From the NCBI GenBank assembly GCA_017453045.1, contig JAFTKX010000006.1, forward strand, positions 62,001 to 126,000: a stretch of 64,000 bases of DNA. Reading direction: 5' to 3'. This document shows, one piece after another, positions 42,876 to 52,160 of the stretch. The notes beneath the pieces were generated by a model. The model was not told where the DNA came from. It searched no databases and saw only the letters and a list, made by a program, of their open reading frames with translations. Numbering within the stretch: position 1 is the first letter of the stretch; each line of letters opens with the position of its first letter. The position numbers were made by a program, and so were the translations under genes. This DNA comes from Clostridia bacterium. GTDB lineage: Bacteria > Bacillota > Clostridia > Christensenellales > Borkfalkiaceae.

Positions 42876-44516
42876 TTAGCCGATATGCATTCCCTTAATA
42901 GCGTCCATACCTCTGTCGTTTGCTTCGTCGGACTTACGCTTTGGTTGCATCTTGTAAGAACGTCCGGTAACCTTATCGGTAAGAACTAACGTTACAAGGC
43001 TGTTAGCGTCTACGAAAATTTCAACAGAAACTTCGTTGTCGCCCGGAACTGCGCCGTCGAAAGCGATAGGTTCTTCTAAATAGATAGGTTCGCATTGATC
43101 AAGGTCAACAAGGTCTTCTTTGCTATCGCTTTCCAAAACGAGAATATTAACTTCGCTAACAGGAGTAGGATCGCCCGTAATGGTAAGTGGGAAGTAATCT
43201 ATTGAACAGCCGTGAGCAGGCTTATCTTCGTCCTTTTTAACGAGGTTAAGAACTTTATATTCGCCGTTGCTTACTATTCTAAGACCGTAAGACTTGTTAC
43301 AAATTTCGTGAATAACGGTAGAAGTACCCGTCTTTTCGTTAACCAAAGTAATTGATTGAGCGCCAACGGGAGCGTCAGTTCCGCCTGTAACTGGGTCGAC
43401 AACGATATCTTCAACCGCTGCGTTTGCGTCGTTTGCTACGAGCGCAGCGCCCATTGCTACAGCCTTGTTAGGTTCGTAACTGCTGATAGGCTTGCCGTAT
43501 TCTGCTTCAAGACGCGCTCTAACTTGTGGCATGTAAGTAGAACCACCAACGAGAATAATTTCGTCGATATCGCTTGCCATATTCATACCGATTTTATCGA
43601 GCATATCGTTTACGAGAAGGATAGTTTCGCCTAAAAGACTGCTCGTAGCGTCTTCAAATTCTGCTCTCGTAACTTCAATTCTTTCACGAGAACCGTTGAA
43701 CATAGGAGTAACGGTAGTAGTTTCACGGCTGGTAAGGTTCTTTTTAGCCTTTTCGGTGTTTTCGCTAAACCAAGCCTTCATTTCGTCGTCTTCAGCCATT
43801 TCGGTTGAATCAGCGCCCGTTGCTTCGCAGAATTTGTCGATAACGAGTTGGGTTAAAGCGTAATCCCAGTCTTTACCGCCGAGTTGGTGGTTACCGCCCG
43901 TGGTGATAACTTTCATATCTCTACTGCTGTTTTCAAATTTAAGTTTCATAACCGTACAGTCGAACGTACCGCCGCCAAGGTCGTAGATAAGAATAGTCTT
44001 ATCCATATCTTCTTGTCTTGAGTTACCGTAAGCGATTGCAGCAGCCGTAGGTTCGTCCAAAATCTTTAAAACTTTGAGCGGTTGACCGTTGCTCATAATA
44101 ACGTTTTCGCCTGCAACTTTAGTAGCGTTCTTCGCTTCTTCGCCGAAGTATGCGGGACAAGTGATAACTGCGCCTTCGATTTCTTCACCAAGAGCAAGTT
44201 CAGCGTCGCTTATTAACTTCTTCAAAATAAGCGCAGAAACAGCGGCTGCCGAATAGTCCGTTCCGTTTGCATAGAAAGTGTAGTCTGGGTTACCCATAAA
44301 GTTTTTAACTCTTTCTACCAAACAACTTGGATTCATTGCGCCTTCCGCTCTTGCAGTTGAACCAACTACCGCATTGCCTTCAGGAGCAAAGTATACTACT
44401 GAAGGGGTGGTTTGTTCGCCCTCGATGTTATCAATAATTCTTACGGTTCCGCTGTCGTCAACGTAACTCATACATGAGTAGGTAGTACCTAAGTCAATAC
44501 CAATTTTTTTTGCCAT
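42876..44516 (-). CDS. Hsp70/DnaK-like chaperone without lid
   Basis: A 546-residue Hsp70. The ATPase domain is complete: [47 protein letters not shown] and [18 protein letters not shown]. The remaining 170 residues (from about 375) form a beta-rich substrate-like domain and end KGMHIG; the helical lid and EEVD-like tail of DnaK are missing, so the protein is about 60 residues shorter than DnaK. It lies directly after the GrpE-like gene and is therefore probably not the housekeeping DnaK, which normally sits with grpE, dnaJ and hrcA. Confidence 0.93.
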   Translation of the reverse strand: MAKKIGIDLGTTYSCMSYVDDSGTVRIIDNIEGEQTTPSVVYFAPEGNAVVGSTARAEGAMNPSCLVERVKNFMGNPDYTFYANGTDYSAAAVSALILKKLISDAELALGEEIEGAVITCPAYFGEEAKNATKVAGENVIMSNGQPLKVLKILDEPTAAAIAYGNSRQEDMDKTILIYDLGGGTFDCTVMKLKFENSSRDMKVITTGGNHQLGGKDWDYALTQLVIDKFCEATGADSTEMAEDDEMKAWFSENTEKAKKNLTSRETTTVTPMFNGSRERIEVTRAEFEDATSSLLGETILLVNDMLDKIGMNMASDIDEIILVGGSTYMPQVRARLEAEYGKPISSYEPNKAVAMGAALVANDANAAVEDIVVDPVTGGTDAPVGAQSITLVNEKTGTSTVIHEICNKSYGLRIVSNGEYKVLNLVKKDEDKPAHGCSIDYFPLTITGDPTPVSEVNILVLESDSKEDLVDLDQCEPIYLEEPIAFDGAVPGDNEVSVEIFVDANSLVTLVLTDKVTGRSYKMQPKRKSDEANDRGMDAIKGMHIG

Positions 44517-44546
44517 AATTTTTCTCCTTAAATATATTGTTTTTAA

Positions 44547-45677
44547 TTAGTTTTGATATTTTAAAACGTCCACTTTTTGTGGATAAATTACCTTGCCTTC
44601 CATCTCGTAGCAATCGGTGTATCTTGCAATAACCTTACCATTAAGTTCGGGCAAGTTGGTCGTCGACGACTTTAAGATACGGTGCTTAATAGGATCGTAC
44701 TTGTCCGAAACTTGCGAATCAATAGTAACTCCGCAAATTTCCAAAATTTCTTCAATACGAGCGAGAAAAGCGGTCATACATTCAACGTAAACTTCGGTTG
44801 CGTTTTCTTCGGTGAGTTTTGCAAGCCCAGCGTCGGATTCTTCAACAGTCTTTAAATAAGCCTTTGCAATCTTTTTAATTGCAGGATATAAAAGAACTTG
44901 ATGAACACCTTGTTCGTAAACGGATGTGTTTTCGATATAAACCCTTAAAATCTTATCGAAATGCTCGTTCATTTTTAAAACTTCGGTAGTGTAAGTTTGA
45001 ACCGCGCCGAGATATTCGGTAACGCCTGCAAGCGTAGAGTCTTTTAACACGGGGGCTTCAGGGAGTTCAAAATCGTCTACGGGGCAACTCTTAATCTTTC
45101 CGTCGCACCACTTGTCGATATCTCTACCGTTGTAAGTAACCTTATCTCCGTCTACCGTAATATTGAGATTTTGAAGTAAGTCTTCGCTATCGTATACGGC
45201 GTAGTTGAGATACTTTTTCGCTTGCTCTACCGTTAAGCCCTTATCTCTAAACTCGCGGAGAGCCTTGCTGTTGTCTTCGCGAAGACCGATAAGGTTTAAA
45301 GCGATACTTTTAAAAAGTTTTGAATAGAAACCTTCGCGATATGCCGAAAGTTCGTTGTTCATCTTTCCGATATTAGTATCTTTTTCTTTGTTGTACTTGA
45401 GCAAGTTCCTTACGAAAACGAAATGAGCGTCGATAACTTTTATCATTTCTTTTAAGTCTTCGTTTATTTCAACTTGTTCTTGCGGTGGGCAGTTTGAAGG
45501 CTCGCAACTTTGTTCGCATCCGCAACTTTCTTGGCTTAAATTTTCGCCTTGCTCGCTTGCGGTTTCCGTTTGAGCAGTTTCTTCGCACGAAACGGGAGAG
45601 TCGGCTTGCTCTTTAACTTCGAGTTCTTCTGCTACTTCTTCCTTTTCTACTGCTTCACAGTTTAAGTTTTCGTTCAT
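44547..45677 (-). CDS. GrpE-like nucleotide exchange factor of the island
   Basis: A 376-residue protein. The first 70 residues are acidic and disordered with a Cys-rich patch (SCGCEQSCEPSNC). Residues about 75-165 form a coiled coil ending in FYSKLFKSIALNLIGLREDN, like the GrpE long helix. A helical insert follows, and the last 60 residues (ITIDSQVSDKYDPIKHRI-type start, then VIARYTDCYEMEGKVIYP and KVDVLKYQ) match the GrpE beta head. Housekeeping GrpE has about 200 residues, so the insert is distinctive. It is the first gene of the operon and would release ADP from the Hsp70s encoded next. Confidence 0.72.
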   Translation of the reverse strand: MNENLNCEAVEKEEVAEELEVKEQADSPVSCEETAQTETASEQGENLSQESCGCEQSCEPSNCPPQEQVEINEDLKEMIKVIDAHFVFVRNLLKYNKEKDTNIGKMNNELSAYREGFYSKLFKSIALNLIGLREDNSKALREFRDKGLTVEQAKKYLNYAVYDSEDLLQNLNITVDGDKVTYNGRDIDKWCDGKIKSCPVDDFELPEAPVLKDSTLAGVTEYLGAVQTYTTEVLKMNEHFDKILRVYIENTSVYEQGVHQVLLYPAIKKIAKAYLKTVEESDAGLAKLTEENATEVYVECMTAFLARIEEILEICGVTIDSQVSDKYDPIKHRILKSSTTNLPELNGKVIARYTDCYEMEGKVIYPQKVDVLKYQN

Positions 45678-45704
45678 GGGAAACCCCCTTGTTTTATTTT
45701 AATG

Positions 45705-45773
45705 CTTTTTAGTTTTTTGCAACCGTTTTGCAGGCGTTAACGCAATCGCCCACGCGTATGCGAAAACTAAAAA
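45705..45773 (-). promoter_or_regulatory. Structured 5' leader of the island operon
   Basis: In the leader of about 100 bases TTTTTAGTTTT pairs with AAAAAACTAAAAAG across about 40 bases that contain GCGTTAACGC. This encloses the 5' half of the leader in one long stem-loop; the ribosome site AAGGGGG lies outside it. Confidence 0.45.
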
Positions 45774-45783
45774 TATAATATAT

Positions 45784-45812
45784 ATTATATTACTCATAAA
45801 GACTAATGTCAA
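45784..45812 (-). promoter_or_regulatory. Consensus promoter of the Hsp70-GTPase operon
   Basis: Minus-strand TTGACA (45807-45812), exactly 17 bases, TATAAT (45784-45789): a full match to the housekeeping sigma consensus. No CIRCE-type inverted repeat is seen. Strong constitutive transcription of the whole island is expected unless limited later. Confidence 0.85.
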
Positions 45813-45906
45813 CAATTTTTTTAAATTTTCGACACGAAATTTTCGTCTTTTAAAACCATTTTTCACTAAATTTTTCAAATTTTTACAATATTTTCCACAA
45901 AAGTCC

Positions 45907-45921
45907 GCCTATAAGTCGATT
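45907..45921. repeat. Dispersed 15-base motif GCCTATAAGTCGATT
   Basis: Six forms of this motif occur between genes: 16187-16200, 18642-18657, 45907-45921, 46681-46695, 48922-48936 (inverted) and 61622-61636. Three of them touch or lie within a few bases of the stop codon of a minus-strand gene. Confidence 0.6.
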
Positions 45922-45976
45922 TTTAAATCTTTTAAACAAAAAAGTTTTAGCCGTATTTTCGACTAAAACCTTTCGC

Positions 45977-46669
45977 TTATCTACATTTATCAGATTGTAG
46001 CAACTGGTAATCTCGGCTTTTAAGCACTTTTACGAGTTGTTCTATTGAGGTTATTTTTTCTTTGGTTAATATTCCACCGCTTGCGGGAACGTAAGAATAA
46101 TGAAGGTCTGTACCCGAAGTTTGAATAAGCCCGTATTCTTCCGCCCATTGTTTAGCGATAAAATTCCTTGCTTGATGCCCTATATGTCCGTTATAAACTT
46201 CCATACCGTGAATATACGCAGGGTCAACTATAAGTATACCTTTTCTGAACGGATGCGCTTGAATAAACAACCACCCCTTTTGCTCGCAAATATTAAAAAA
46301 TTCGTGGTAAGTCAAGTCAAAAATATTCGGCGTGTTTCTTAAAAATTCTTCGGTTACGCCAAAACATAGGTAATCGTTTGGGGTGTCTTTCATTCTTAAT
46401 TCCATACCGAAAATTACGGTGAGTTTACCCTTTGCCGCGCTTTGCATATTCTCTACGCCACGCATAAAAATATCAACGTACTCGCCTATATTTTTACAAC
46501 CGTAATGGTCGTAAACGTAGTGCGAATAATGATTTGTTATAACCACGGTGTCGTAACCCGCTTTTTGATAAATCTCAACGAGCGACTGCGCGCTTTCCGT
46601 ACTACAAGGACTTGCGTCTTTGCTGTGGCAATGAAGTTCTGTTTTAAAATATTTTTTATCGTTTTGCAT
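45977..46669 (-). CDS. PHP-domain phosphoesterase
   Basis: A 230-residue metal-dependent phosphoesterase of the polymerase-and-histidinol-phosphatase superfamily. Ligands are visible: ELHCHSKDAS, TNHYSHYV, the FGMELRM glutamate, IQAHPFRKG, and the C-terminal GTDLHYS. The substrate is unknown. It is the last gene in a unit with lgt and the two chromate-type transporter halves. Confidence 0.85.
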   Translation of the reverse strand: MQNDKKYFKTELHCHSKDASPCSTESAQSLVEIYQKAGYDTVVITNHYSHYVYDHYGCKNIGEYVDIFMRGVENMQSAAKGKLTVIFGMELRMKDTPNDYLCFGVTEEFLRNTPNIFDLTYHEFFNICEQKGWLFIQAHPFRKGILIVDPAYIHGMEVYNGHIGHQARNFIAKQWAEEYGLIQTSGTDLHYSYVPASGGILTKEKITSIEQLVKVLKSRDYQLLQSDKCR

Positions 46670-46718
46670 AATAAAAACCCGCCTATACGTCGATTTTTGA
46701 GAGTTTTGTTAAATTTTA

Positions 46719-47300
46719 TCAAGGAATAAACGGGCATAGCGCAAGCCCAAGCCCAGCAGAAATTACTATTAAAAATATAGGATTTATATTCTTTTTAAAA
46801 ATCTTTTTGTAACCGAAAAATACGGCTATTATAACTGTAAAAATTATCAGTTTAGAGTATGAAAACTCAACCTTTTCGCCGAACTTTTCAATAGCGAAAA
46901 TAGCCTTTACAAGTAGCGAAATTGCAGTTGCGAAAATAACGCCCGTAACCGCAGGTTTCATACCCTTTACAACCGCTTGAACTCCTGCGAATTTCATAAG
47001 GTTTTTTATCAAAGCGGCTATGACTAAAATTACTATAAACGACGGCAATATAACGCCGACGGTAGCGCAGAGAGAGCCCAAAAAACCACCGCTATTCGCG
47101 CCCACGAAAGTTGCGATATTTACAGCGACGGGACCCGGCGTAGACTCGGCAACGGCAACCATATTTAAAAACGAATCGGCAGTAAGCCAACCGTTTGCTA
47201 GCGATTTTTCACGCATTAGCGCAATCATTCCGTATCCACCGCCGAACGACACCGCGCCTATCTCTAAAAAAGCAAGGAAAAGTTTAAGGTATACACTCAT
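46719..47300 (-). CDS. Chromate transporter (ChrA half), second subunit
   Basis: A 193-residue membrane protein, one half of a split ChrA (short-chain CHR family). SFGGGYGMIALM and ESTPGPVAVNIATFVG are the family motifs; about six helices. Its start overlaps the end of the preceding half by four bases. Function in Firmicutes is often unknown despite the name; export of chromate or another anion is possible. Confidence 0.88.
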   Translation of the reverse strand: MSVYLKLFLAFLEIGAVSFGGGYGMIALMREKSLANGWLTADSFLNMVAVAESTPGPVAVNIATFVGANSGGFLGSLCATVGVILPSFIVILVIAALIKNLMKFAGVQAVVKGMKPAVTGVIFATAISLLVKAIFAIEKFGEKVEFSYSKLIIFTVIIAVFFGYKKIFKKNINPIFLIVISAGLGLALCPFIP

Positions 47301-47893
47301 TTCACTTCCCCCTTTTTAGACCTTTTTACGACTTGACCGATAAGGTAGACTAAAAGCCCTAAACCACCGCCTATAAGCAAAAAGAATATCGAAGAAAAAT
47401 CAACGCCGAAAAACCCGAAAGCAAGCATACAAATTGAAGTTCCAAAGAAAACTACTAAATTGAAAGCGGTCTTTTCCATTCCTTTGAAAAACTTAAAACC
47501 TGCGTTTAAGATTAGAAATATTACGCCTGCTTGTATACCTTGAAAGGCGTACTGTACGGCTTTCAACCCCATAAACGCATTGAAAAACAGGGATATTAAA
47601 TAAATGATTATAAAAGACGGCAAACAAACGGCTACGGTTGAAATAATCGAGCCTAAAATTCCCCCGACCTTGTAACCTATGTAAGTGGCGCAGTTAATTG
47701 CAACAGGTCCAGGCGTAGATTCGGCAATGGTAACGACGTTCTCAAATTCTTCTTTTTCTATCCACTTGCGCTTTTCGACGTATTCGTGTTCGAGGAGGGA
47801 TATCATTGCAAGTCCGCCGCCGAAAGTGAATAGCCCTATCTTGAAATACGATAGGGCTAAATCTAATAAAGTTTTAAAACTATACTTCTTCAT
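47297..47893 (-). CDS. Chromate transporter (ChrA half), first subunit
   Basis: A 198-residue CHR-family protein with FTFGGGLAMISLLEHE and ESTPGPVAINCATYIG. It pairs with the next gene to form one transporter. The start MKKYSFKTLLDLAL is chosen because the family begins here and earlier frame sequence is the 3' end of lgt; the ATG overlaps lgt by 14 bases. Confidence 0.88.
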   Translation of the reverse strand: MKKYSFKTLLDLALSYFKIGLFTFGGGLAMISLLEHEYVEKRKWIEKEEFENVVTIAESTPGPVAINCATYIGYKVGGILGSIISTVAVCLPSFIIIYLISLFFNAFMGLKAVQYAFQGIQAGVIFLILNAGFKFFKGMEKTAFNLVVFFGTSICMLAFGFFGVDFSSIFFLLIGGGLGLLVYLIGQVVKRSKKGEVK

Positions 47894-48785
47894 TTTTTTC
47901 TTCGCCGTTATTTTCGCTTGGCGAAAGTTCGCTTTGAACGTTCTCTTGAACGGGTTCGTCGTTTTCAACCACTTCTTTTTCACCGTCGGTTTTTACGTTT
48001 CCAACGGCGACTGCAAGTTCTTTCACTCTTAACTTATAAACGTATTCAGAGAAGAAATAAACGGCAACGCTTGCTAAAACCATTACGATTGCCCAAAATT
48101 GAGACGGCGACATACCTGCGACGAAAGAGCCTCTGTCGTCTGCTCTTGCAAACTCGATAAAGAATCTAAACACACCGTACGACAAAAGGTAAAGCGAAAG
48201 ATTATGTTTAAAATTCTTCTTAAGATATAACCAAAGACAAACGCCGAACATTGCGAAAAGGAACAACGCTTCGACGAGTTGAGTTGGGAAATAATATCCG
48301 GCAGGCTCGCCGTCAGGGTCCATCCAAATACCCGGGAAACCGTCCATTTGAGCGCCGTGACAACAACCTGCGAAAAGACATCCTATTCTTCCAAAAGCGT
48401 GAGCAATTAAAATACAACAAGGGATAAGCGTAACTATATCAATTAAACGACCTTGAAGTTTTGGTCTAAAAATAAAATATCCCGCAAGGAAAGAAACGAC
48501 TCCACCGATAAGACCGCCTATAAAGGTCATACCGCCCCATTGCCAACCAGCTTCGGGGTTATCGAGATAGTTGTAAAAAGACTGAAATAACGTTGCGGCA
48601 AAAAAGCCTATTGCAATGGCCGCTATACCGTTATAAAACAAAAAGTCGATAAAACTTTCTTTAATTCTACCCTTTGCAAATTTAAACAACACGAGTACGC
48701 AACATAATACGCCTATTGCAATACATATTCCGTAAAGACTTAAAAACTCTTTATCGCCTATTGTAATCAATGCCTTATTAAACAT
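47880..48785 (-). CDS. lgt: Prolipoprotein diacylglyceryl transferase
   Basis: A 301-residue membrane enzyme that adds diacylglycerol to the lipobox cysteine of prelipoproteins. The signature GRIGCLFAGCCHG, the N-terminal PEAGWQWGGMTFIGG and YGVFRFFIEFARADDRG are family motifs, with seven helices. A charged tail of about 45 residues (EKEVVENDEPVQENVQ and onward) extends beyond the usual end. It is the first gene of its operon, behind the promoter at 48821-48849. Confidence 0.94.
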   Translation of the reverse strand: MFNKALITIGDKEFLSLYGICIAIGVLCCVLVLFKFAKGRIKESFIDFLFYNGIAAIAIGFFAATLFQSFYNYLDNPEAGWQWGGMTFIGGLIGGVVSFLAGYFIFRPKLQGRLIDIVTLIPCCILIAHAFGRIGCLFAGCCHGAQMDGFPGIWMDPDGEPAGYYFPTQLVEALFLFAMFGVCLWLYLKKNFKHNLSLYLLSYGVFRFFIEFARADDRGSFVAGMSPSQFWAIVMVLASVAVYFFSEYVYKLRVKELAVAVGNVKTDGEKEVVENDEPVQENVQSELSPSENNGEEKNEEV

Positions 48786-48820
48786 AAACGCTCCTAAAAC
48801 TTTTATTTGTAACTTATATT

Positions 48821-48849
48821 ATTTTAACATAAATTTTGTAATTTTGCAA
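48821..48849 (-). promoter_or_regulatory. Promoter of the lgt operon
   Basis: Minus-strand TTGCAA (48844-48849), 17 bases, extended -10 TGTTAAAAT with TAAAAT at 48821-48826. Confidence 0.72.
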
Positions 48850-48961
48850 TTATAATCTATAATCATTATAAAAATAAAAAACAAGACCTTTCTTTGCTTA
48901 AAAACAACAAAATTAGCCGATAATCGACCTATAGGCTCACTTTTTATAGTTTTAATACAGT

Positions 48962-48988
48962 AAAAAGCGGTTGAGAACAACCGCTTTT
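48962..48988 (-). terminator. Terminator of the EF-G-like/sugar kinase unit
   Basis: AAAAGCGGTTG and CAACCGCTTTTT form the stem on the minus strand with a T tail. It lies directly after the kinase stop codon. Confidence 0.85.
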
Positions 48989-48991
48989 ATT

Positions 48992-49918
48992 TTAAAACAA
49001 TTTTTCAACTTTGATTTTGTCGTAAATTTCTTGGAACTTATCTCTATAAAAAAGATTTGTTCCCGGAGTGGTTACAGACGCCGTTCCCGCGGCAACTGCT
49101 GAGCGTAAAATTTCTTCCCGACTTTCGCCGTTTTCTATCATAACTGATGCGGCTGCAATCATACTATCGCCCGCGCCTACCGTACTGTTTACGGCTACGT
49201 TTGCGCTCTTACAAAACAACGCAGAGTTTCCGTCGGTAAGTATCGCGCCCTTTCTTCCAAGAGAAAGCAAGACGTTTTCCGCGCCTGCGCCAATTAGCGT
49301 TCTGCACCCCTCTATCATTTGGTCGATACCGTCGTAATGAACGCCCGTTACGCTTTGGAGTTCGTCAAGATTAGGTTTGACTAAAAACGCGCCAGCCTTT
49401 AACGCTTCGGCCATATTATCTCCCGAAGTGTCTATAATCTTTTTTACTTTAGGGCTTACCGATTGAGATAAAGTTCTATAAAATTCGGACTTAACTCCAG
49501 ACGGTAAAGATCCGCTTATAACGACGATGCTTGCCGAAGACGAAAGTTGTTTGACAAGTTCTACGAGTTCGGCTTGCTTTTGCAAAGATACAAGTTCGCC
49601 CTTGTCGTTAATTTCGGTCATCATAGAGCGTTTATCAACTATTTTATAGTTAGTTCTTGCGCTACCCTTACTCCAAACGAAAGTATTTTTTACCTTTTCG
49701 TCGTCTAAGGTATGAACGAACATCTTGCCGTTTTCGTCAAACATAAAACCCGTCGCAAAACTGTCGCCACCGAGCCTTGCTACGCCGATGGCAACGTTAA
49801 GCGCTTTACCGGAATAAGTTATAACTTTGTTTTCGATACGGTTAAGACTCCCCGTCTTTAACGTGTCGAGTTCGATAGTACAATCAACCGAAGGATTGGG
49901 ACATACCGATAAAATCAT
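48992..49918 (-). CDS. 1-phosphofructokinase-like PfkB-family kinase
   Basis: A 308-residue kinase of the FruK/LacC branch: N-terminal CPNPSVDCTIELD, GKALNVAIGVARLGG, VVISGSLPSGV, LVKPNLDEL and C-terminal STVGAGDSMIAA with the catalytic aspartate. Fructose-1-phosphate or tagatose-6-phosphate are the usual substrates. No PTS genes are adjacent, so specificity is open. It follows the EF-G paralogue by six bases and shares its transcript. Confidence 0.85.
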   Translation of the reverse strand: MILSVCPNPSVDCTIELDTLKTGSLNRIENKVITYSGKALNVAIGVARLGGDSFATGFMFDENGKMFVHTLDDEKVKNTFVWSKGSARTNYKIVDKRSMMTEINDKGELVSLQKQAELVELVKQLSSSASIVVISGSLPSGVKSEFYRTLSQSVSPKVKKIIDTSGDNMAEALKAGAFLVKPNLDELQSVTGVHYDGIDQMIEGCRTLIGAGAENVLLSLGRKGAILTDGNSALFCKSANVAVNSTVGAGDSMIAAASVMIENGESREEILRSAVAAGTASVTTPGTNLFYRDKFQEIYDKIKVEKLF

Positions 49919-49924
49919 TAAATA

Positions 49925-51988
49925 TTAAGCCTCCTTCTTTCTGTCGGCTATTATTTTTTCCTGTAAGTGACTTGGAACTTCTTCGTAACGTTCAAACGTA
50001 GTGGTGTAACTTCCTCTACCTTGAGTCATACTTCTAAGTTCGGTTGCGTATTTTAAAATTTCGGCTTGTGGCGCTTCAGCGGTAATGATTGCCAAAGTTC
50101 CTACTGCGTCAGTTCCTAAAATTCTACCCCTTCTCTTATTCATATCGCCCATAATATCGCCCATATAGTTGTCTGGAACGATAATTTCCATCTTCATTAC
50201 AGGTTCTAAAATGCAAGGAGCAGCCTTTTTCATACCTTCGGTATACGCGAGTTTTGCAGCGGATACGAAAGCGACTTCTTTACTATCAACGGGGTGCGAA
50301 CTACCGTCGAAAAGTGTACACTTAAGATTTACAACGGGATATCCTGCTAAAACGCCCTCTTTTACGGCTTCTCTTAAGCCTTTGTCTACCGCAGGAATAA
50401 ATTGTCTTGGAACTACGCCACCAACAACCGCGTCGACAAATTCGTACATACCGTCTTCTGCTCCCGGCTCGAACTTAACTTTACAATGTCCGTATTGACC
50501 TGCGCCACCCGATTGCTTTTTATGTTTTCCTTCGCCTTCAGCACTCTTTTTAATAGTTTCGCGGTAAGCGATTTTCGGCTCTGCCAAAACGGCGTCCGTA
50601 CCGAATTTAGTTTTAAGTTTTTTACAAATAACTGCAAGGTGAGTTTCGCCAACGCCGACAAGGAGCATTTCGCCCGTATCGTGATTTTTCTCTACTCTAA
50701 AGGAAATATCTTCTTCTTGTAAACGCTTAAGACCTGCAAACACCTTATCTTCGTCGCCTTTTTTAGCAGCGCCGACAGACATAGCGTATTCTGCGGCAGG
50801 CATTGGGATAGGTGGAAGATTTACTCTTGCGCCTTCTACTAAAACGTCGCCCGTTTGAACGTTGTTAAGTTTTGCAAACGCGCCGATATCGCCCGCGCCG
50901 ACCACTTCGGTAGGAATTTGCTTTTTACCTCTTACAAAATAAAGCGCGCTTACCTTTTCAGCCGTTTCGGTTCTATGATTGTTAAGCGACATACCCGTTT
51001 TTACAGTACCAGTCAAAACTTTAAAAAGATTCATTTTTCCAACGAACGGGTCAACGACGGTTTTGAATATTCTAACGATAGCCTTATCGTCGTCGTGCGC
51101 GTTGATAACGACCTCAGTTCCACCCGTACCAACGGTTACTACGTCGTTTCTGTCTTCTGGAGAAGGAAGGGTTGAAACCATCTTGTCCATAAGGTTAAAT
51201 ACACCTTGGTTTTTAAGCGCGCTACCGCCGAGTACGGTAATAGTCGAGCACGCTTTAACGCCGAGTTTTACGCCTCTTTCGATTTCTTCGCCCGTAAGTT
51301 CTTCGCCAGCGAAGAATTTATCTAAAAGTTTTTCGTCGTTTTCAGCAGCCGCTTCCGCAAGCGCCATTCTTGCTTCTTCGTAAGATTCTTGAAGTCTTTC
51401 AGGAATAGGATATTCGTTTCTTTCCCAGTCGCGAAGAACGCCGTAAGCAACTTTAACAAAGCCTTTCATCTTTTCGTCAACCATGTTAGGAACTATCATA
51501 GGAGCAATCTTATTGCCGTATTTTTCCTTGATAGCCGAAACGGTTTTAATGAAACTGCTGTTTTCTTTATCAAGCCCGTTTATAAACAAAATCGAAGGGA
51601 TTTCGTTTTTAAGACAGTATTCGATAGCCTTTTCCGTACCTACGGTTAAAGTGCCAGATCCGCCCGTTACGATAACCGCGCTGTCGCACGCTTCGAGCGC
51701 TTGATTGAATTCGCCTTCAAAATCAAAAAAGCCGGGTACGTCGATTAAGTTAAAGGTGATATTTCTACCCTTTCTATCTGTATATTCGCATCTTGCAGCC
51801 GAAAGGCTGATTGAACTCTTTCTCGCTATTTCTTCGGGGTCGAAATCGCAAACGGTATTACCGTCGTCCGTTCTACCTTGTCTATCGGTAGCGCCCGCGT
51901 TAAAAAGTATTGCTTCGGCAAGCGTAGTCTTGCCTTCGCCACTGTGTCCGATGATTGCCACGTTTCTAATGGTGTCCGTCGTTGCCAT
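49925..51988 (-). CDS. Elongation factor G paralogue
   Basis: A 687-residue translational GTPase with the domain order of EF-G. P-loop GHSGEGKTTLAE and G3 DVPGFFDF are clear, but G4 reads NGLDKE where NKxD is standard. The rest (VEKNHDTGEMLLVGVGETHL, RRGRILGTD, TQGRGSYTTTFERYEEVP) covers domains III-V. It belongs to the EF-G-like second copy found in many Clostridia, not the str-operon fusA. The start MATTDTIRN is preferred: AAGG is too close to the ATG four codons earlier. The role is unknown; it may act in ribosome recycling or as a back-up translocase. Confidence 0.88.
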   Translation of the reverse strand: MATTDTIRNVAIIGHSGEGKTTLAEAILFNAGATDRQGRTDDGNTVCDFDPEEIARKSSISLSAARCEYTDRKGRNITFNLIDVPGFFDFEGEFNQALEACDSAVIVTGGSGTLTVGTEKAIEYCLKNEIPSILFINGLDKENSSFIKTVSAIKEKYGNKIAPMIVPNMVDEKMKGFVKVAYGVLRDWERNEYPIPERLQESYEEARMALAEAAAENDEKLLDKFFAGEELTGEEIERGVKLGVKACSTITVLGGSALKNQGVFNLMDKMVSTLPSPEDRNDVVTVGTGGTEVVINAHDDDKAIVRIFKTVVDPFVGKMNLFKVLTGTVKTGMSLNNHRTETAEKVSALYFVRGKKQIPTEVVGAGDIGAFAKLNNVQTGDVLVEGARVNLPPIPMPAAEYAMSVGAAKKGDEDKVFAGLKRLQEEDISFRVEKNHDTGEMLLVGVGETHLAVICKKLKTKFGTDAVLAEPKIAYRETIKKSAEGEGKHKKQSGGAGQYGHCKVKFEPGAEDGMYEFVDAVVGGVVPRQFIPAVDKGLREAVKEGVLAGYPVVNLKCTLFDGSSHPVDSKEVAFVSAAKLAYTEGMKKAAPCILEPVMKMEIIVPDNYMGDIMGDMNKRRGRILGTDAVGTLAIITAEAPQAEILKYATELRSMTQGRGSYTTTFERYEEVPSHLQEKIIADRKKEA

Positions 51989-52037
51989 AAAATTTTCCAT
52001 CCTTATCTATATATTCGGGACTATCCCGTCTTTTTAT

Positions 52038-52066
52038 ATTATATTACTTTTTTTAAGCAATTTCAA
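52038..52066 (-). promoter_or_regulatory. Promoter of the EF-G paralogue
   Basis: Minus-strand TTGAAA (52061-52066), 17 bases, TATAAT (52038-52043). A small hairpin CGGGATAGTCCCG lies in the leader at 52015-52027. Confidence 0.75.
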
Positions 52067-52160
52067 TAGCAATTTAAAAATTTTAAGATTTTTTTCACAA
52101 TTTTTAATTTAACTTTAAAATTTTACCTTTTATCGTTATTTTGCCTGTTTTTTATTTTAC

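Noticed and set aside
44547..45812. CIRCE/HrcA heat-shock control of the Hsp70 operon
   Set aside because: No TTAGCACTC-type inverted repeat was found near the promoter.
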